Of a DNA stretch of 64,000 nt, positions 56,020-64,000 are shown one piece after another. Within the stretch, counting starts at the first letter, position 1; every line of letters begins with the position of its first letter. This stretch comes from Marinifilum caeruleilacunae (GTDB taxonomy: Bacteria > Bacteroidota > Bacteroidia > Bacteroidales > Marinifilaceae), in the NCBI RefSeq assembly GCF_013141825.1, contig NZ_RZNH01000002.1, forward strand, positions 124,001 to 188,000, written 5' to 3'. A program made the position numbers and the translations under genes. The notes beneath the pieces were generated by a model. That model did not search any database, had not been told where the DNA came from, and saw only the letters and a program-made list of their open reading frames with translations.

Positions 56020-56109
56020 TAACAAATTTTTATGACAGCTTATTTTGAATCAGTTTAGATAAATTTCGTATCTTCATAAGTGCTGATTAATCCACCAAAT
56101 CAACGAGTT

Positions 56110-56784
56110 ATGCAAGACAGGATACTTTGGTATTTCGAAAATTTCAATTTCTTAGGTTCTCTTTCCATATTGGAGAAAATGGATTTAAGAAAGAGGGTAA
56201 AAATGTTGGAAGCCACAAAAAATCAAACCATCTATTTACCAAATGATGAAGCCAATTCGGTTTACTTCCTCAAGAAAGGAAAAGTAAAAATCTCATCCTT
56301 TTCGGATGATGGTAAGGAGCTTATTTATGCCATTCTTGGTCCGGGAGAAATATTTGGAGAGTTAGCCATTACAGGACAGAGCAAACGTGAACAAATTGCT
56401 GCAACAACCGAATATGCCGAAATTTGCTATGTAAACATTCAGGATTTCGAACATTTCCTGGCTTCTCATCCCCGCCTTAGTTTAAAGGTCACCAAACTTA
56501 TCGGTTTTCGTCTGAAAAAAGTGCGTAGCAGATTGGAACGAATGTGGTTTAAATCGGCTCCGGAAAGGGTAAAATGCCTATTGCTCGATTTAATTGAAGA
56601 ACATGGGGTAAAAATTGGAGACGAAAGAGAAATCAGATTAAATCTTACACATCAGGATATTGCCAGTTTGGCTGCCACTACCCGCCAAACGGTAACAACC
56701 ACACTAAATGAATTGGAACGCGAAGGTGTAATTACCTACGACAGACGTCGCATTTTGGTGAGAAAACCAACAGCTTTAAACTGA
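56110..56784 (+). CDS. Crp/Fnr family transcriptional regulator
   Basis: 224-residue regulator: cyclic-nucleotide-binding-like beta roll (about 25-115; VYFLKKGKVKISSFSDDGKELIYAILGPGEIFGELAI), dimerisation helix (about 118-145) and a winged helix (about 155-220; LTHQDIASLAATTRQTVTTTLNELEREGVI). The N-terminal Cys set of FNR is absent. ATG 56110 is preferred over GTG 56080. It is divergent from modABC and may control it. Its 3' end overlaps the convergent ferric-reductase-like gene by 49 bp. Confidence 0.93.
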   Translation: MQDRILWYFENFNFLGSLSILEKMDLRKRVKMLEATKNQTIYLPNDEANSVYFLKKGKVKISSFSDDGKELIYAILGPGEIFGELAITGQSKREQIAATTEYAEICYVNIQDFEHFLASHPRLSLKVTKLIGFRLKKVRSRLERMWFKSAPERVKCLLLDLIEEHGVKIGDEREIRLNLTHQDIASLAATTRQTVTTTLNELEREGVITYDRRRILVRKPTALN

Positions 56785-57443
56785 TGCTGTAGAATCAGTT
56801 TTAATTTTTTAGATTCAAAAAACTGACGGACTGGGCCAAATCTCACGATCATTCCAAGGGCAAATAAACTGGTATATAACTCCCAGCCTTTGTTTAATAA
56901 TACTACATGAGCTATGGTTAAGACAGCTGCAAAGTATACCAATCGATGCAATGTTTTCCAGTGCTTTTTTAAGAGTTTCATCGATCTACGATTTGATGTG
57001 ATACACAAGGCAAAGATGATCACGGCTGAAATGGCCGATAAAATCAATGGCAAGTCAGAAAATACTGCAAAAAACCCTTCGTGATACATGAAAAAGAAGG
57101 CATGTAGAAATACGTAAACACCACAAGAAATCCCCATAGCCTGCCTAACAAATAAATTACTTTTGGTTCCAAAAACAATTTTGAATGGAGTAATCAGTAA
57201 TACTGCAATAAGCCAGCGAATTGCCCATTCACCGGTTTGCTCTATGGCCAGTTCTATTCCCGGAAGAATATCTCTACCGGTTTGCAGCGCCATTTTTTCC
57301 GATAATTCGACATCATCAAAAAGAAGCATATCAAATTCGGGATATTCAAAGTTGAAACTGATTAATGAAAATATTTTAAATAAAGGAGTTAAAGCCACAC
57401 AACACACCAATAGCCACGCCCAGTTTTTTCTAATAAATGCCAT
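56736..57443 (-). CDS. Ferric-reductase-like transmembrane protein
   Basis: Membrane protein of 235 residues with about six helices of the ferric-reductase-like/YedZ (MsrQ) domain. Candidate heme-ligating His residues pair across two helices: VYVFLHAFFFMYHEGFF near 110-125 and HWKTLHRLVYFAAVLTIAHVVLL near 165-185. There is no flavin or NAD domain, so it would pass electrons to a partner. No msrP gene is visible in the window. ATG 57443 follows a purine-rich leader and is chosen over the upstream TTG. The C-terminus overlaps the Crp-type gene on the other strand. Confidence 0.88.
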   Translation of the reverse strand: MAFIRKNWAWLLVCCVALTPLFKIFSLISFNFEYPEFDMLLFDDVELSEKMALQTGRDILPGIELAIEQTGEWAIRWLIAVLLITPFKIVFGTKSNLFVRQAMGISCGVYVFLHAFFFMYHEGFFAVFSDLPLILSAISAVIIFALCITSNRRSMKLLKKHWKTLHRLVYFAAVLTIAHVVLLNKGWELYTSLFALGMIVRFGPVRQFFESKKLKLILQHQFKAVGFLTKMRRLS

Positions 57444-57571
57444 AATTATTCCTATTAATCCTAAAATTGACAGAATACATGTCAATTTATTTAGAACAGT
57501 TCAAAATTGGAAAATTAAGCTGAGGATGTAAATACCTACATGTTGGTATTTTGTGTGGGTAAGAATTACAA

Positions 57572-58276
57572 CTAACCTACTCTACTAATATTTTGCAGAC
57601 GTTCCATATCTAAAATTTGAATATTTCTACCATCTACAGAAATGATCTTGTCTTGCTCGAAACCCGTAATTTGTTTGGAAACACTCTCACGACTTGTTCC
57701 AATCATATGAGCTATTTCTTTTCTGCTTAATGGCAATTCAAATTCTTCTTTTCCAAAAATTACTTTAGAAAAGTACAACAGGGCATCGGCCACCTTACCA
57801 TATATTTTCTTTTGGTGCTGATCGATAAAGCGATGGTAATTGTTTAGACTATCGTTGCAAACCGAGGAAAGAATTTCGTATCCAAACAATCCATTTTCTT
57901 TAATAAATTGTGAGAAAACCAACAATTCGATAAAGCAAACACGAACCGGTGTAATGGCTGCATAGGAATAATGATTATTGGTATCGCTGAATATGGAGTG
58001 CAGGCCAAGGTAGGAATGTGGTTTCACCACCTGCAGAATATGCTCATCTTGTAAACCATTTTTACCATATTCTTTTACCAAGCCTTCTCGTAGGTATACA
58101 ATATGAGAAGTTCTTGAACCTTCAGCCAGGATAATATCTCCCTTATCAAATTTTACTTCATTGCAGCTTTTACTGAGTAGTTCCAATTCTTGATCCGAAA
58201 GTGTTTGAGAAGCACAAGACCTGTCATCGCACATCTGACAGTTGGTAAAAATTTTATAGTCGGGCTGGTGTAACAT
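57572..58276 (-). CDS. FNR-like regulator with four candidate iron-sulfur cysteines
   Basis: 234-residue Crp/Fnr-family regulator. The N-terminus holds Cys13, Cys16 and Cys21 (NCQMCDDRSC), and Cys114 lies in PVRVCFIE, which aligns by position with the fourth cluster Cys of E. coli FNR (20, 23, 29, 122). This suggests an oxygen-sensing [4Fe-4S] cluster. The beta roll follows, then a winged helix (about 190-228; LSRKEIAHMIGTSRESVSKQITGFEQ), with recognition-helix residues S-R-E-S-V. ATG 58276 is preferred; it starts 5 bases from a CRP-type palindrome in its own promoter. Confidence 0.93.
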   Translation of the reverse strand: MLHQPDYKIFTNCQMCDDRSCASQTLSDQELELLSKSCNEVKFDKGDIILAEGSRTSHIVYLREGLVKEYGKNGLQDEHILQVVKPHSYLGLHSIFSDTNNHYSYAAITPVRVCFIELLVFSQFIKENGLFGYEILSSVCNDSLNNYHRFIDQHQKKIYGKVADALLYFSKVIFGKEEFELPLSRKEIAHMIGTSRESVSKQITGFEQDKIISVDGRNIQILDMERLQNISRVG

Positions 58277-58281
58277 GATTG

Positions 58282-58303
58282 TGTGAAATATATCACAAAG
58301 ATA
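58282..58303 (-). promoter_or_regulatory. CRP/FNR-type operator over the promoter of the FNR-like gene
   Basis: TGTGA-AATATA-TCACA (58282-58297), a perfect inverted repeat of the CRP consensus type, overlaps on the minus strand the -7 box TATCTTTG (complement of 58296-58303). The transcription start would fall inside the palindrome, about 14 bases before the ATG. This placement suggests autorepression or repression by a Crp-family protein. Confidence 0.75.
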
Positions 58304-58352
58304 AGATAAAACAATCACATAGCTCCTTTAAAAGATACATAATAAGCTGTTG

Positions 58353-58360
58353 TAACTTTG
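58353..58360 (+). promoter_or_regulatory. Predicted -7 box of the small Cys-rich protein gene
   Basis: TAACTTTG matches TAnnTTTG and lies 43 bases before the ATG at 58404. No good -33 TTG is seen. Confidence 0.5.
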
Positions 58361-58403
58361 TAATAGTGTTAACGATTAAGTAGTGTGTAGAAAATTATTA
58401 AAA

Positions 58404-58616
58404 ATGAAAAAACTGTTGTTCACAGCATCTCTTTTAGCCTGTATTCTGTTTTTAGATTACCTGGTATTAATTGCCCTTGGTTGTTCTGCTTTTACATGTG
58501 GAGCTAAGGATGGTTTTTATTGCGGTTTTTACTGCAAGTTTGCAATAGGTTTAGTTTTTACTTCAATTATTGGGGGTATTTATTGTGTTAAGAAACTTAT
58601 GCATCATGTAGTATAA
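58404..58616 (+). CDS. Small Cys-rich membrane protein
   Basis: 70 residues with two hydrophobic helices (about 5-25 and 45-62) and a short loop between them rich in Cys (GCSAFTCG, FYCGFYCK, IYCVKK). I do not recognise it. The ATG at 58404 is used; a GTG 7 codons upstream is possible. It is divergent from the FNR-like gene across a shared spacer and ends in a strong terminator. The Cys pattern could bind metal or form disulfides; this is inference. Confidence 0.72.
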   Translation: MKKLLFTASLLACILFLDYLVLIALGCSAFTCGAKDGFYCGFYCKFAIGLVFTSIIGGIYCVKKLMHHVV

Positions 58617-58647
58617 ACAAACTGGGTAATTACAAAACACTTTATAC

Positions 58648-58688
58648 AAAACGAGGCTGCACCTAATGGTGTACAGCCTCGTTTTTTC
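58648..58688. terminator. Bidirectional terminator after the small Cys-rich gene
   Basis: ACGAGGCTG and CAGCCTCGT form a 9-bp stem, extended inward by ACC/GGT, with A and T runs on both sides; it serves the convergent genes. Confidence 0.9.
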
Positions 58689-58705
58689 TATTTTTTAAAT
58701 CCCTT

Positions 58706-59323
58706 TTACAATCCAAGATTTTTATTTTTGATCACCTCGTCCTGAAGTCGGCGAGCCAATTTTTGTTCACGTACCAAAGCATTCTTTCTATGGGTATCAA
58801 ATTCTTCTCTTACCTCTTCTAAAGTCTGTTTGGTTTCAACTGTTACCACATTGCTTCTTTTGAACAACATAAAACAAACTCCAGCTACAGCCAATGAACC
58901 GATAATCAAAATCCACATCAAAGTGTTATAGGATGATTTTGTCATTTCCATTCCCAAAAACTTCATGCTGTCTTTCATGCGAACGGTTTCATCCAATTGC
59001 TTTTTCAGATTTTCAATTTCAGTATTTAAACCAGAAATTTCTCCTTCTTGTTGATCTAATTTGCTCTCAGAACTTTTAAGTGTCGATTTTAAAAGCTTTA
59101 GCGTATCCTGAACATTCGATTGATATTTATTTAGCATGTCGACCTTTATTACCTCATGACCTTGCCAATTGCTCGATTTTTTTGTCATAAAATTAAATTG
59201 GCTATCAATGGTTCCATGATCTAATGAAGGCTTAACTTCTTGCTTGACAGGTTCTGTTTCCTGAGCGGAAAGTGTCAGCGAAAATAAAAATATCAAACAG
59301 TAAGTAAGAATTGATTTGTGCAT
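58706..59323 (-). CDS. Exported coiled-coil protein with one membrane helix
   Basis: 205 residues. Signal peptide (1-20, ending LSAQ), a coiled coil of about 50 residues (80-128, with leucine/isoleucine heptads LKLLKSTLKSSESKLDQQEG), a membrane helix at about 138-158 and a basic cytoplasmic-like tail of coiled-coil character. I do not recognise the family. The double-sided coiled coil around one helix suggests a structural or scaffold role in the envelope. Confidence 0.75.
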   Translation of the reverse strand: MHKSILTYCLIFLFSLTLSAQETEPVKQEVKPSLDHGTIDSQFNFMTKKSSNWQGHEVIKVDMLNKYQSNVQDTLKLLKSTLKSSESKLDQQEGEISGLNTEIENLKKQLDETVRMKDSMKFLGMEMTKSSYNTLMWILIIGSLAVAGVCFMLFKRSNVVTVETKQTLEEVREEFDTHRKNALVREQKLARRLQDEVIKNKNLGL

Positions 59324-59422
59324 GTTCTTTGGGTTTCTATTATTATTTAAGTTTTAATTACATATGAAACGATCCGCAAGTCTCAAAATTGCCATTTGTT
59401 CATGTTTTCTTAAACTTTTTTC

Positions 59423-61972
59423 TTAGGCTGAATTACGACTTGCATTTATGTTTCCATAAAGAGATCGGATGACCAACTTCTGCAATATACTGTATTTTGT
59501 AGCGTTTGTTTCATTATTTCGCTCCAATTCTCGAATTTTTATCAATGCATACTGTTGAATTGTAATTAGTGGAAGTACCATCTCTTCTCTCAAATTTATC
59601 GAATCTTTTAAGAATAAAGCAGTTTGCATTAATTCATCCTGATCGGATACTTTCAGCAACATTTCTATACTTAATTCATATTCGTCGTGAATCCAGGTCC
59701 AAAAATCACCAAACTCCTCATCTTTCTTCATGTATTCCGTCAACTTAAAGTAGGATTTACAGATGGATTGCATACTGTTTGCCACCAAAGTTTTAAAAAA
59801 GAGTGAGCTTTGGTAAAGTTTCTTACAATCGTCGAACAAGCCTTCTTCCTCAAGTTTCTTTAGGGATGAACCCACGCCAAAAAATCCGGGTACATTTTGC
59901 TTCATTTGGCTCCATGCTCCAACAAATGGAATGGCACGCAAATCTTCAAAATTCAATTTTTCCGACTGTTTTCTCTTTCCTGGTCGACTCCCGATATTTG
60001 CCTTACCGTAATATTTCAGAGCACTCATTTTTTCGAGGTATGGCACAAATTTATCCGAAGATTTAAATCTTTGGTATTCTGCCAAACTGTATTCCGAAAG
60101 TTTTTCCATCACCACACGATCGGTGTCTGAAAGTAACTTATCAGGATCGTCGAATAGACTATTTTCAAGTACAGCCGATAATAACCTTTCCTGGTAGAAT
60201 CTCGCAGAATCGTGAGTTCCAAATTTCGAACTAATGGTTTGCCCTTGTATGGTCACCTGTATTTCACGATTTTCGATGGTATTTCCTAATGATGAGTAGA
60301 ACTTGTGCGTATTCCCACCTCCTCGCGCCGGAGGTCCTCCACGACCGTCGAAGAAGGCCACTGTAATTCCCATCTCACGTGAAAGCCTGGTAATATTTTC
60401 TTTTGCTTTGTAGATATTCCAGTTGGCAGAGAAATAACCACCATCTTTGGTTCCGTCTGAGAATCCCAGCATAATGGTTTGCTTCTTACCTCTGAACTCT
60501 AGATGCTTGGCATACTGCTCATTTTCATATAACTTACGCATGGTAATGGCAGCTTTCTCCAAATCGTCAATGGTTTCGAAAAGAGGAATAATATCCAATG
60601 GGATTTCGCCTTGCCAAGCACACATTTTCGCCATGGCAAATACTCTTGCTACATCATCCTCGCCTCTACAGTTGCTAATAATAATTCGATTACAAGCCTT
60701 TTCGCCATTTCTGTGCTGAATTTCTTTTATTGTTCCAAACAAGCTTAGGGTATCTTTTACCACCTCATCGTCCGATTGGAACATGGAAACAGGTGTACTC
60801 AAATTGGTGAGTTCTTCAAAATTCAAATTGCCGGTTTGATCTTTTAATTCGGGCGCTGTAGAGCAAAGAACATCAAAAGCATTTTTAATGATTCTACTAT
60901 CCTGTCGGATATCGATTCCTGCAAAATGAGTTCCGAACAACAATACTTTGTTTCTGAATTCGTGTAATAAGTCTACAAAGAATCCATCATGTTCGTCTAT
61001 CAATTGCTTTTCGATTACTGAAAGAGAACTGAGAATCTCTTCCTGCTGAATTCTGGATGCAGTATCTTCTCCATTCACCGCCTGAAGAATCCGCTCCTCG
61101 AGAGCGATAAGTTTTTCGTACACTCCCTTAAAACTTAACCTTCTTCTTAATTTCCTGATATCAGTATGATAATTAGCCAGCAAAATACTTCTCAATCTAT
61201 CAGCTACAGCAATAGTTGTATCAACCTTTACAAAGGGATTACCATCGCGATCGCCACCAGGCCAAAAACCAAAAGTTAAAACATTCCCAGCTTGTTCTTC
61301 CGGATTGCTTACTTCTTTTAATAAATCGCCATAAAGTTCCGATGCCGACTGATAAAAGATATTTTCGAGATACCAACTTAAGCTCTTCGCTTCATCGTAA
61401 GGTGTTGGTCTTTCTTTTTTAAAGAATGGTGTTTTTCCCAACTGGGTAAGTAGCATTTTAATTTCCAGCAGGTCATTTTTCTGAATTGCATCAATTAAAT
61501 CATTGATGATCGCAAGAACCGTGCTCGGATAAAATTGTGTTGGGTGAGCCGTTAAAACAATACGAACCGCCAAATTCTTCAATGCTTCTCCTATTTTCTC
61601 TTTTCTTTCCTCACTGTCCAGCCTACTCTTAATCGACTCAATTTTTCCGACTCTCCTTGCATCGTGCAGGTCTAAAAAAGCTGCATCTTCCAAAGCATCC
61701 AGCAACACTACCTGGCGCTCGATGTAACTAATTACCCGAAACATGAAATCCAATTGTTCATCTTCTGATGTAAAATTGGTCTGTTTTTCGAAAAAATGAT
61801 CTAAAATTTCAACAGGAGATTTTCCTTTTTCCAAGCCCTTCCGGCATTCATCTTTCATTAGTGGAATGAGAATACCTGTTCCATGTATACCATCTAAGGG
61901 AAGTGTCAGAAAAATACTGTTGTACAATTTGTACTTTAATTCTACTTCGTTCTGAAATGTTTCTGATTGCAT
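59423..61972 (-). CDS. ppc: Phosphoenolpyruvate carboxylase
   Basis: Carboxylates PEP to oxaloacetate to refill the citric acid cycle. 849 residues from the ATG at 61972; an in-frame TTG at 62053 would add 27 residues that do not resemble the family start. Catalytic motifs are intact: LTAHPTQFYPST near 162 with the catalytic His, the Arg-rich FWPGGDRDGNPFV, GFSDGTKDGGYFSANW and FFDGRGGPPARGGG near 545 (GRGG loop), and SRPGKRK. The C-terminus ends NINASRNSA, where the family usually ends NTG after a run of conserved residues, so the final motif is changed. Single gene. Confidence 0.95.
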   Translation of the reverse strand: MQSETFQNEVELKYKLYNSIFLTLPLDGIHGTGILIPLMKDECRKGLEKGKSPVEILDHFFEKQTNFTSEDEQLDFMFRVISYIERQVVLLDALEDAAFLDLHDARRVGKIESIKSRLDSEERKEKIGEALKNLAVRIVLTAHPTQFYPSTVLAIINDLIDAIQKNDLLEIKMLLTQLGKTPFFKKERPTPYDEAKSLSWYLENIFYQSASELYGDLLKEVSNPEEQAGNVLTFGFWPGGDRDGNPFVKVDTTIAVADRLRSILLANYHTDIRKLRRRLSFKGVYEKLIALEERILQAVNGEDTASRIQQEEILSSLSVIEKQLIDEHDGFFVDLLHEFRNKVLLFGTHFAGIDIRQDSRIIKNAFDVLCSTAPELKDQTGNLNFEELTNLSTPVSMFQSDDEVVKDTLSLFGTIKEIQHRNGEKACNRIIISNCRGEDDVARVFAMAKMCAWQGEIPLDIIPLFETIDDLEKAAITMRKLYENEQYAKHLEFRGKKQTIMLGFSDGTKDGGYFSANWNIYKAKENITRLSREMGITVAFFDGRGGPPARGGGNTHKFYSSLGNTIENREIQVTIQGQTISSKFGTHDSARFYQERLLSAVLENSLFDDPDKLLSDTDRVVMEKLSEYSLAEYQRFKSSDKFVPYLEKMSALKYYGKANIGSRPGKRKQSEKLNFEDLRAIPFVGAWSQMKQNVPGFFGVGSSLKKLEEEGLFDDCKKLYQSSLFFKTLVANSMQSICKSYFKLTEYMKKDEEFGDFWTWIHDEYELSIEMLLKVSDQDELMQTALFLKDSINLREEMVLPLITIQQYALIKIRELERNNETNATKYSILQKLVIRSLYGNINASRNSA

Positions 61973-62069
61973 AGCCTCTGTATTAAATAATCCCCCTTTT
62001 GTTAATTTACGAGTCAAGATAACAAAAAGTGCGATTTGCACTAAAGGATCCAATCAGAAACTTGAGAAA

Positions 62070-62891
62070 TTATTTTTTGATTTCAATCAGAACTGGCAAA
62101 TGATCTGATGGGAATCGCCCATTAAACTTGTCATCTATAATCCGATAGCTTTTCACTTTCGTGGATTGATCAACAAAAATATAATCGATTCTATCCCTTA
62201 CTGGTTCTGCATGTTTAAAAGCATTAAAGGTTCCCATATCCTGAATCTTATTAATTTGAAGGTGAGCATCCAACATCTTACTGCTTAAAAACTGTATGGC
62301 TTCACTCTCTGGTTTCAGGTTTAGATCACCCATTAGGATTACAGGCAATTTCTTTTGATTGAGCTCTTCAACTTTTTGTAATATCAATTTTGAGCTTTCG
62401 TACTGAGCCTTTTTTCCCACATGATCGAAATGTGCATTAAAAACAAAAAACTGCTTTCCTGATTTCTTGTTTTCGAACAAAGCATAGGTGCAGATTCTTT
62501 CCAAAACAGCATCCCAGCCAACTGAAATCTGATTTGGTGTGGTCGACAGCCAAAATGTTGATTGTTTAACCACCTTGTATTTATCATGATCATAAAAGAT
62601 CGCGCAATACTCACCTTTGCTTTTTCCATCGTCTCTACCCACTCCAATGTATGAATAGCTATCCAGTTCATGATTCAAATATTCAAGTTGATGATGCAAA
62701 CCTTCTTGTGTTCCGAAAATATCGGGTGAATAATTTACAATTAGCTTTTGAACTTGTTCTTTTCGCAATTCCCACTTGTTAATTCCATCTCCCGGATTAT
62801 CGTAACGTAGGTTGTAGGTCATGAATTTTTGAGCATTCATGGAAAGCCCAAAAAACAATATCATTTGAAGTAAAATGATTCTTTTTTTCAT
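62070..62891 (-). CDS. Exported endonuclease/exonuclease/phosphatase family protein
   Basis: 273 residues with a signal peptide (1-20, ending MNAQ). The DNase I-like metal-dependent fold is complete: MTYNLRYDNPGD near 24, Glu in GTQEGLHHQLEYL, NAHFDHVGKKAQYESSK, MGDLNLKPES, DRIDYIFVD and SDHLPVLIEIK at the C-terminus with the catalytic His. In Bacteroidota such exported proteins are often found near glycan-degradation genes; here the next gene on the same strand is a GH92 mannosidase. The substrate may be a nucleic acid or a phosphodiester. Confidence 0.92.
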   Translation of the reverse strand: MKKRIILLQMILFFGLSMNAQKFMTYNLRYDNPGDGINKWELRKEQVQKLIVNYSPDIFGTQEGLHHQLEYLNHELDSYSYIGVGRDDGKSKGEYCAIFYDHDKYKVVKQSTFWLSTTPNQISVGWDAVLERICTYALFENKKSGKQFFVFNAHFDHVGKKAQYESSKLILQKVEELNQKKLPVILMGDLNLKPESEAIQFLSSKMLDAHLQINKIQDMGTFNAFKHAEPVRDRIDYIFVDQSTKVKSYRIIDDKFNGRFPSDHLPVLIEIKK

Positions 62892-62938
62892 CTTATATCT
62901 TATAAAAAAGGCTGTACAAATCTCACAGCCTTTCTAAA

Positions 62939-64000
62939 TTATTTCCTTGATTTTAATACAAAAAGTAATTCCCCACCCTGCATAATCTGCTGATGCGTAA
63001 TTGTCAATTGCTGATACTCCTTACCATTAAGCAATACCTTTTCAATATAATGGTTGTTTTTGCCTTGATTTTCTGTAGTAATGGTAAAGGTTTTTCCATT
63101 TGGCAAGTGCAAGACAGCTTTATCCAGCCATGGCGAAGTAATATCGTAAACCCCGTTTGCCGGATTTACTGGATACAATCCCATTGAAGAGAATACCATC
63201 CAGGCCGACATTTGTCCACAATCTTCATTTCCACAATAACCATCAGGTTTGGTCGTATATTGTGTGTTAATAATTCTTCGGACCATTTCCTGGGTTTTTT
63301 CTTCCTGATCGATATAATTGTAGAGGTAAGCAACATGGTGGCTTGGCTCATTTCCATGTGCATACTGGCCAATCATTCCTGTGCTGAAAATTGGCAGTTT
63401 ATCATCTGCCGAAGGGTAATAGGTGAACATAGAATCCAACTTGGCAGAAAACTTTTCTTCGCCTACTGTTTTAATAAATTCAGGAACATCTTGTGGTACA
63501 TACCAAAAATACTGCCATGCATTACTTTCGCAATAGTAGTTGGTGTATTCTTTGGGTACAAAAGGCGAAACAAAATTTCCTTTTGGATCTTTTGGTCTGA
63601 AGAAGGTCGATTTTGGATCATACAAATTCTTCCAGTTTTCTCCCCTTTTCAGGAAATATTCATAATCTTCCTGCTTGTTTAAAGCTTTCGCAAACTGGGC
63701 AATACACCAATCATCGTAAGCATATTCCAAAGTTTTTGAAACCGACCAGTTTTCACCTTCTTCATCGGTTGGAACATAGCCCAGGTGCATGTATTCATCA
63801 ATTTGGCGGCCTTTTTCTTTAGCCGATTCCACACAAGACTGGTAGGCTTTTTCAACATCCATTTCAATTCCTTTGAAATAAGCATCAACAATTACTGGAA
63901 CAGCATGGTAACCAATCATCATATTGGTTTCGTTACCAGCCATAGACCAAACCGGAAGTAAACCCGTCTCGTCATAATGAACCAGGAACGACTTGATAAA
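62939..64000 (-). CDS. GH92 family alpha-mannosidase, C-terminal part (5' end outside window)
   Basis: The reading frame is open to the right edge and the visible 353 residues are the C-terminal part of a glycoside hydrolase 92 enzyme (exo-alpha-mannosidase, calcium dependent). Family motifs: HYDETGLLPVWSMAGNETNMMIGYHAVPVIVDAY near the right edge, GNEPSHHVAYLYNY, GNEDCGQMSAW with the catalytic acid region, and FSSMGLYPVNPANGVYDITSP. Many GH92 enzymes act on N-glycan or yeast mannan. The ATG at 63943 is internal and not the start. It lies 47 bases upstream of the endonuclease-like gene on the same strand, a likely operon. Confidence 0.95.
   Translation of the reverse strand, partial: FIKSFLVHYDETGLLPVWSMAGNETNMMIGYHAVPVIVDAYFKGIEMDVEKAYQSCVESAKEKGRQIDEYMHLGYVPTDEEGENWSVSKTLEYAYDDWCIAQFAKALNKQEDYEYFLKRGENWKNLYDPKSTFFRPKDPKGNFVSPFVPKEYTNYYCESNAWQYFWYVPQDVPEFIKTVGEEKFSAKLDSMFTYYPSADDKLPIFSTGMIGQYAHGNEPSHHVAYLYNYIDQEEKTQEMVRRIINTQYTTKPDGYCGNEDCGQMSAWMVFSSMGLYPVNPANGVYDITSPWLDKAVLHLPNGKTFTITTENQGKNNHYIEKVLLNGKEYQQLTITHQQIMQGGELLFVLKSRK

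Overview
This 64 kb window is chromosomal DNA from a member of the Bacteroidota, most likely a marine or sediment facultative anaerobe close to the Marinilabiliales/Marinifilaceae; the phylum call is firm and the family call is inference. Phylum evidence is low GC, promoters with the Bacteroidota -7 box TAnnTTTG instead of TATAAT, a FecI-type sigma factor paired with a FecR anti-sigma factor and an STN-domain protein, carboxypeptidase-like regulatory domains, TonB-plug modules, a two-component regulator propeller kinase and a GH92 mannosidase. No rRNA, tRNA, CRISPR array, prophage or intact transposase gene was seen. Most of the window is ordinary core genome.

Layout. 0-4.6 kb: the 3' part of a sensor kinase, an aldo/keto reductase, an unrecognised small protein and a TPR sensor kinase. 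5-9.5 kb: a YkpA/YbiT-type ABC-F ATPase, then an 800-bp gene-free stretch holding a MITE-like element, a strong terminator and a 24-copy 14-bp minisatellite, then deoB and cutC. 9.6-14.8 kb: a very large double-propeller histidine kinase, nadA and a membrane protein. 15-19.8 kb: a cell-surface signalling cluster with an ECF sigma factor, a FecR anti-sigma factor and two paralogous envelope proteins; one of these carries the STN sensor domain but no TonB barrel. 19.8-26.6 kb: DUF5655, a flippase-like protein, a DEAD-box helicase, DUF819, DUF2167 and a periplasmic amidase. 26.6-31.1 kb: a YbaK-type deacylase and a BlaI/BlaR-type pair with three clear operators; the protease-sensor carries five tandem TonB-plug-like repeats. 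31-38.6 kb: small envelope and unknown proteins, an exported isoaspartyl methyltransferase, an M28 peptidase, a MOSC protein and an esterase. 38.9-49 kb: a peroxiredoxin and superoxide-reductase-like pair, an S9 peptidase, a PPi-type phosphofructokinase, a radical SAM protein, purU, an RNase H-like protein and a frameshifted M13 peptidase. 49-58.6 kb: an outer-membrane receptor, mnmA, modCBA, two Crp/Fnr regulators and a ferric-reductase-like membrane protein. 58.7-64 kb: a coiled-coil membrane protein, PEP carboxylase, an exported endonuclease/phosphatase-family protein and the 3' part of a GH92 mannosidase.

Functional themes. Molybdate uptake, an FNR-like regulator with a plausible iron-sulfur cysteine set, a PPi-dependent phosphofructokinase signature, PEP carboxylase and a superoxide-reductase-like protein next to a peroxiredoxin fit a life alternating between anoxic metabolism and oxygen exposure. 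Several sensors (three kinases, sigma/anti-sigma, BlaI/BlaR-type) point to intensive monitoring of the envelope and of nutrients. The best candidates for something undescribed are the receptor-less sigma/anti-sigma/STN cluster at 15-19.8 kb and the BlaR-type protein with plug-like repeats at 27.4-31.1 kb.
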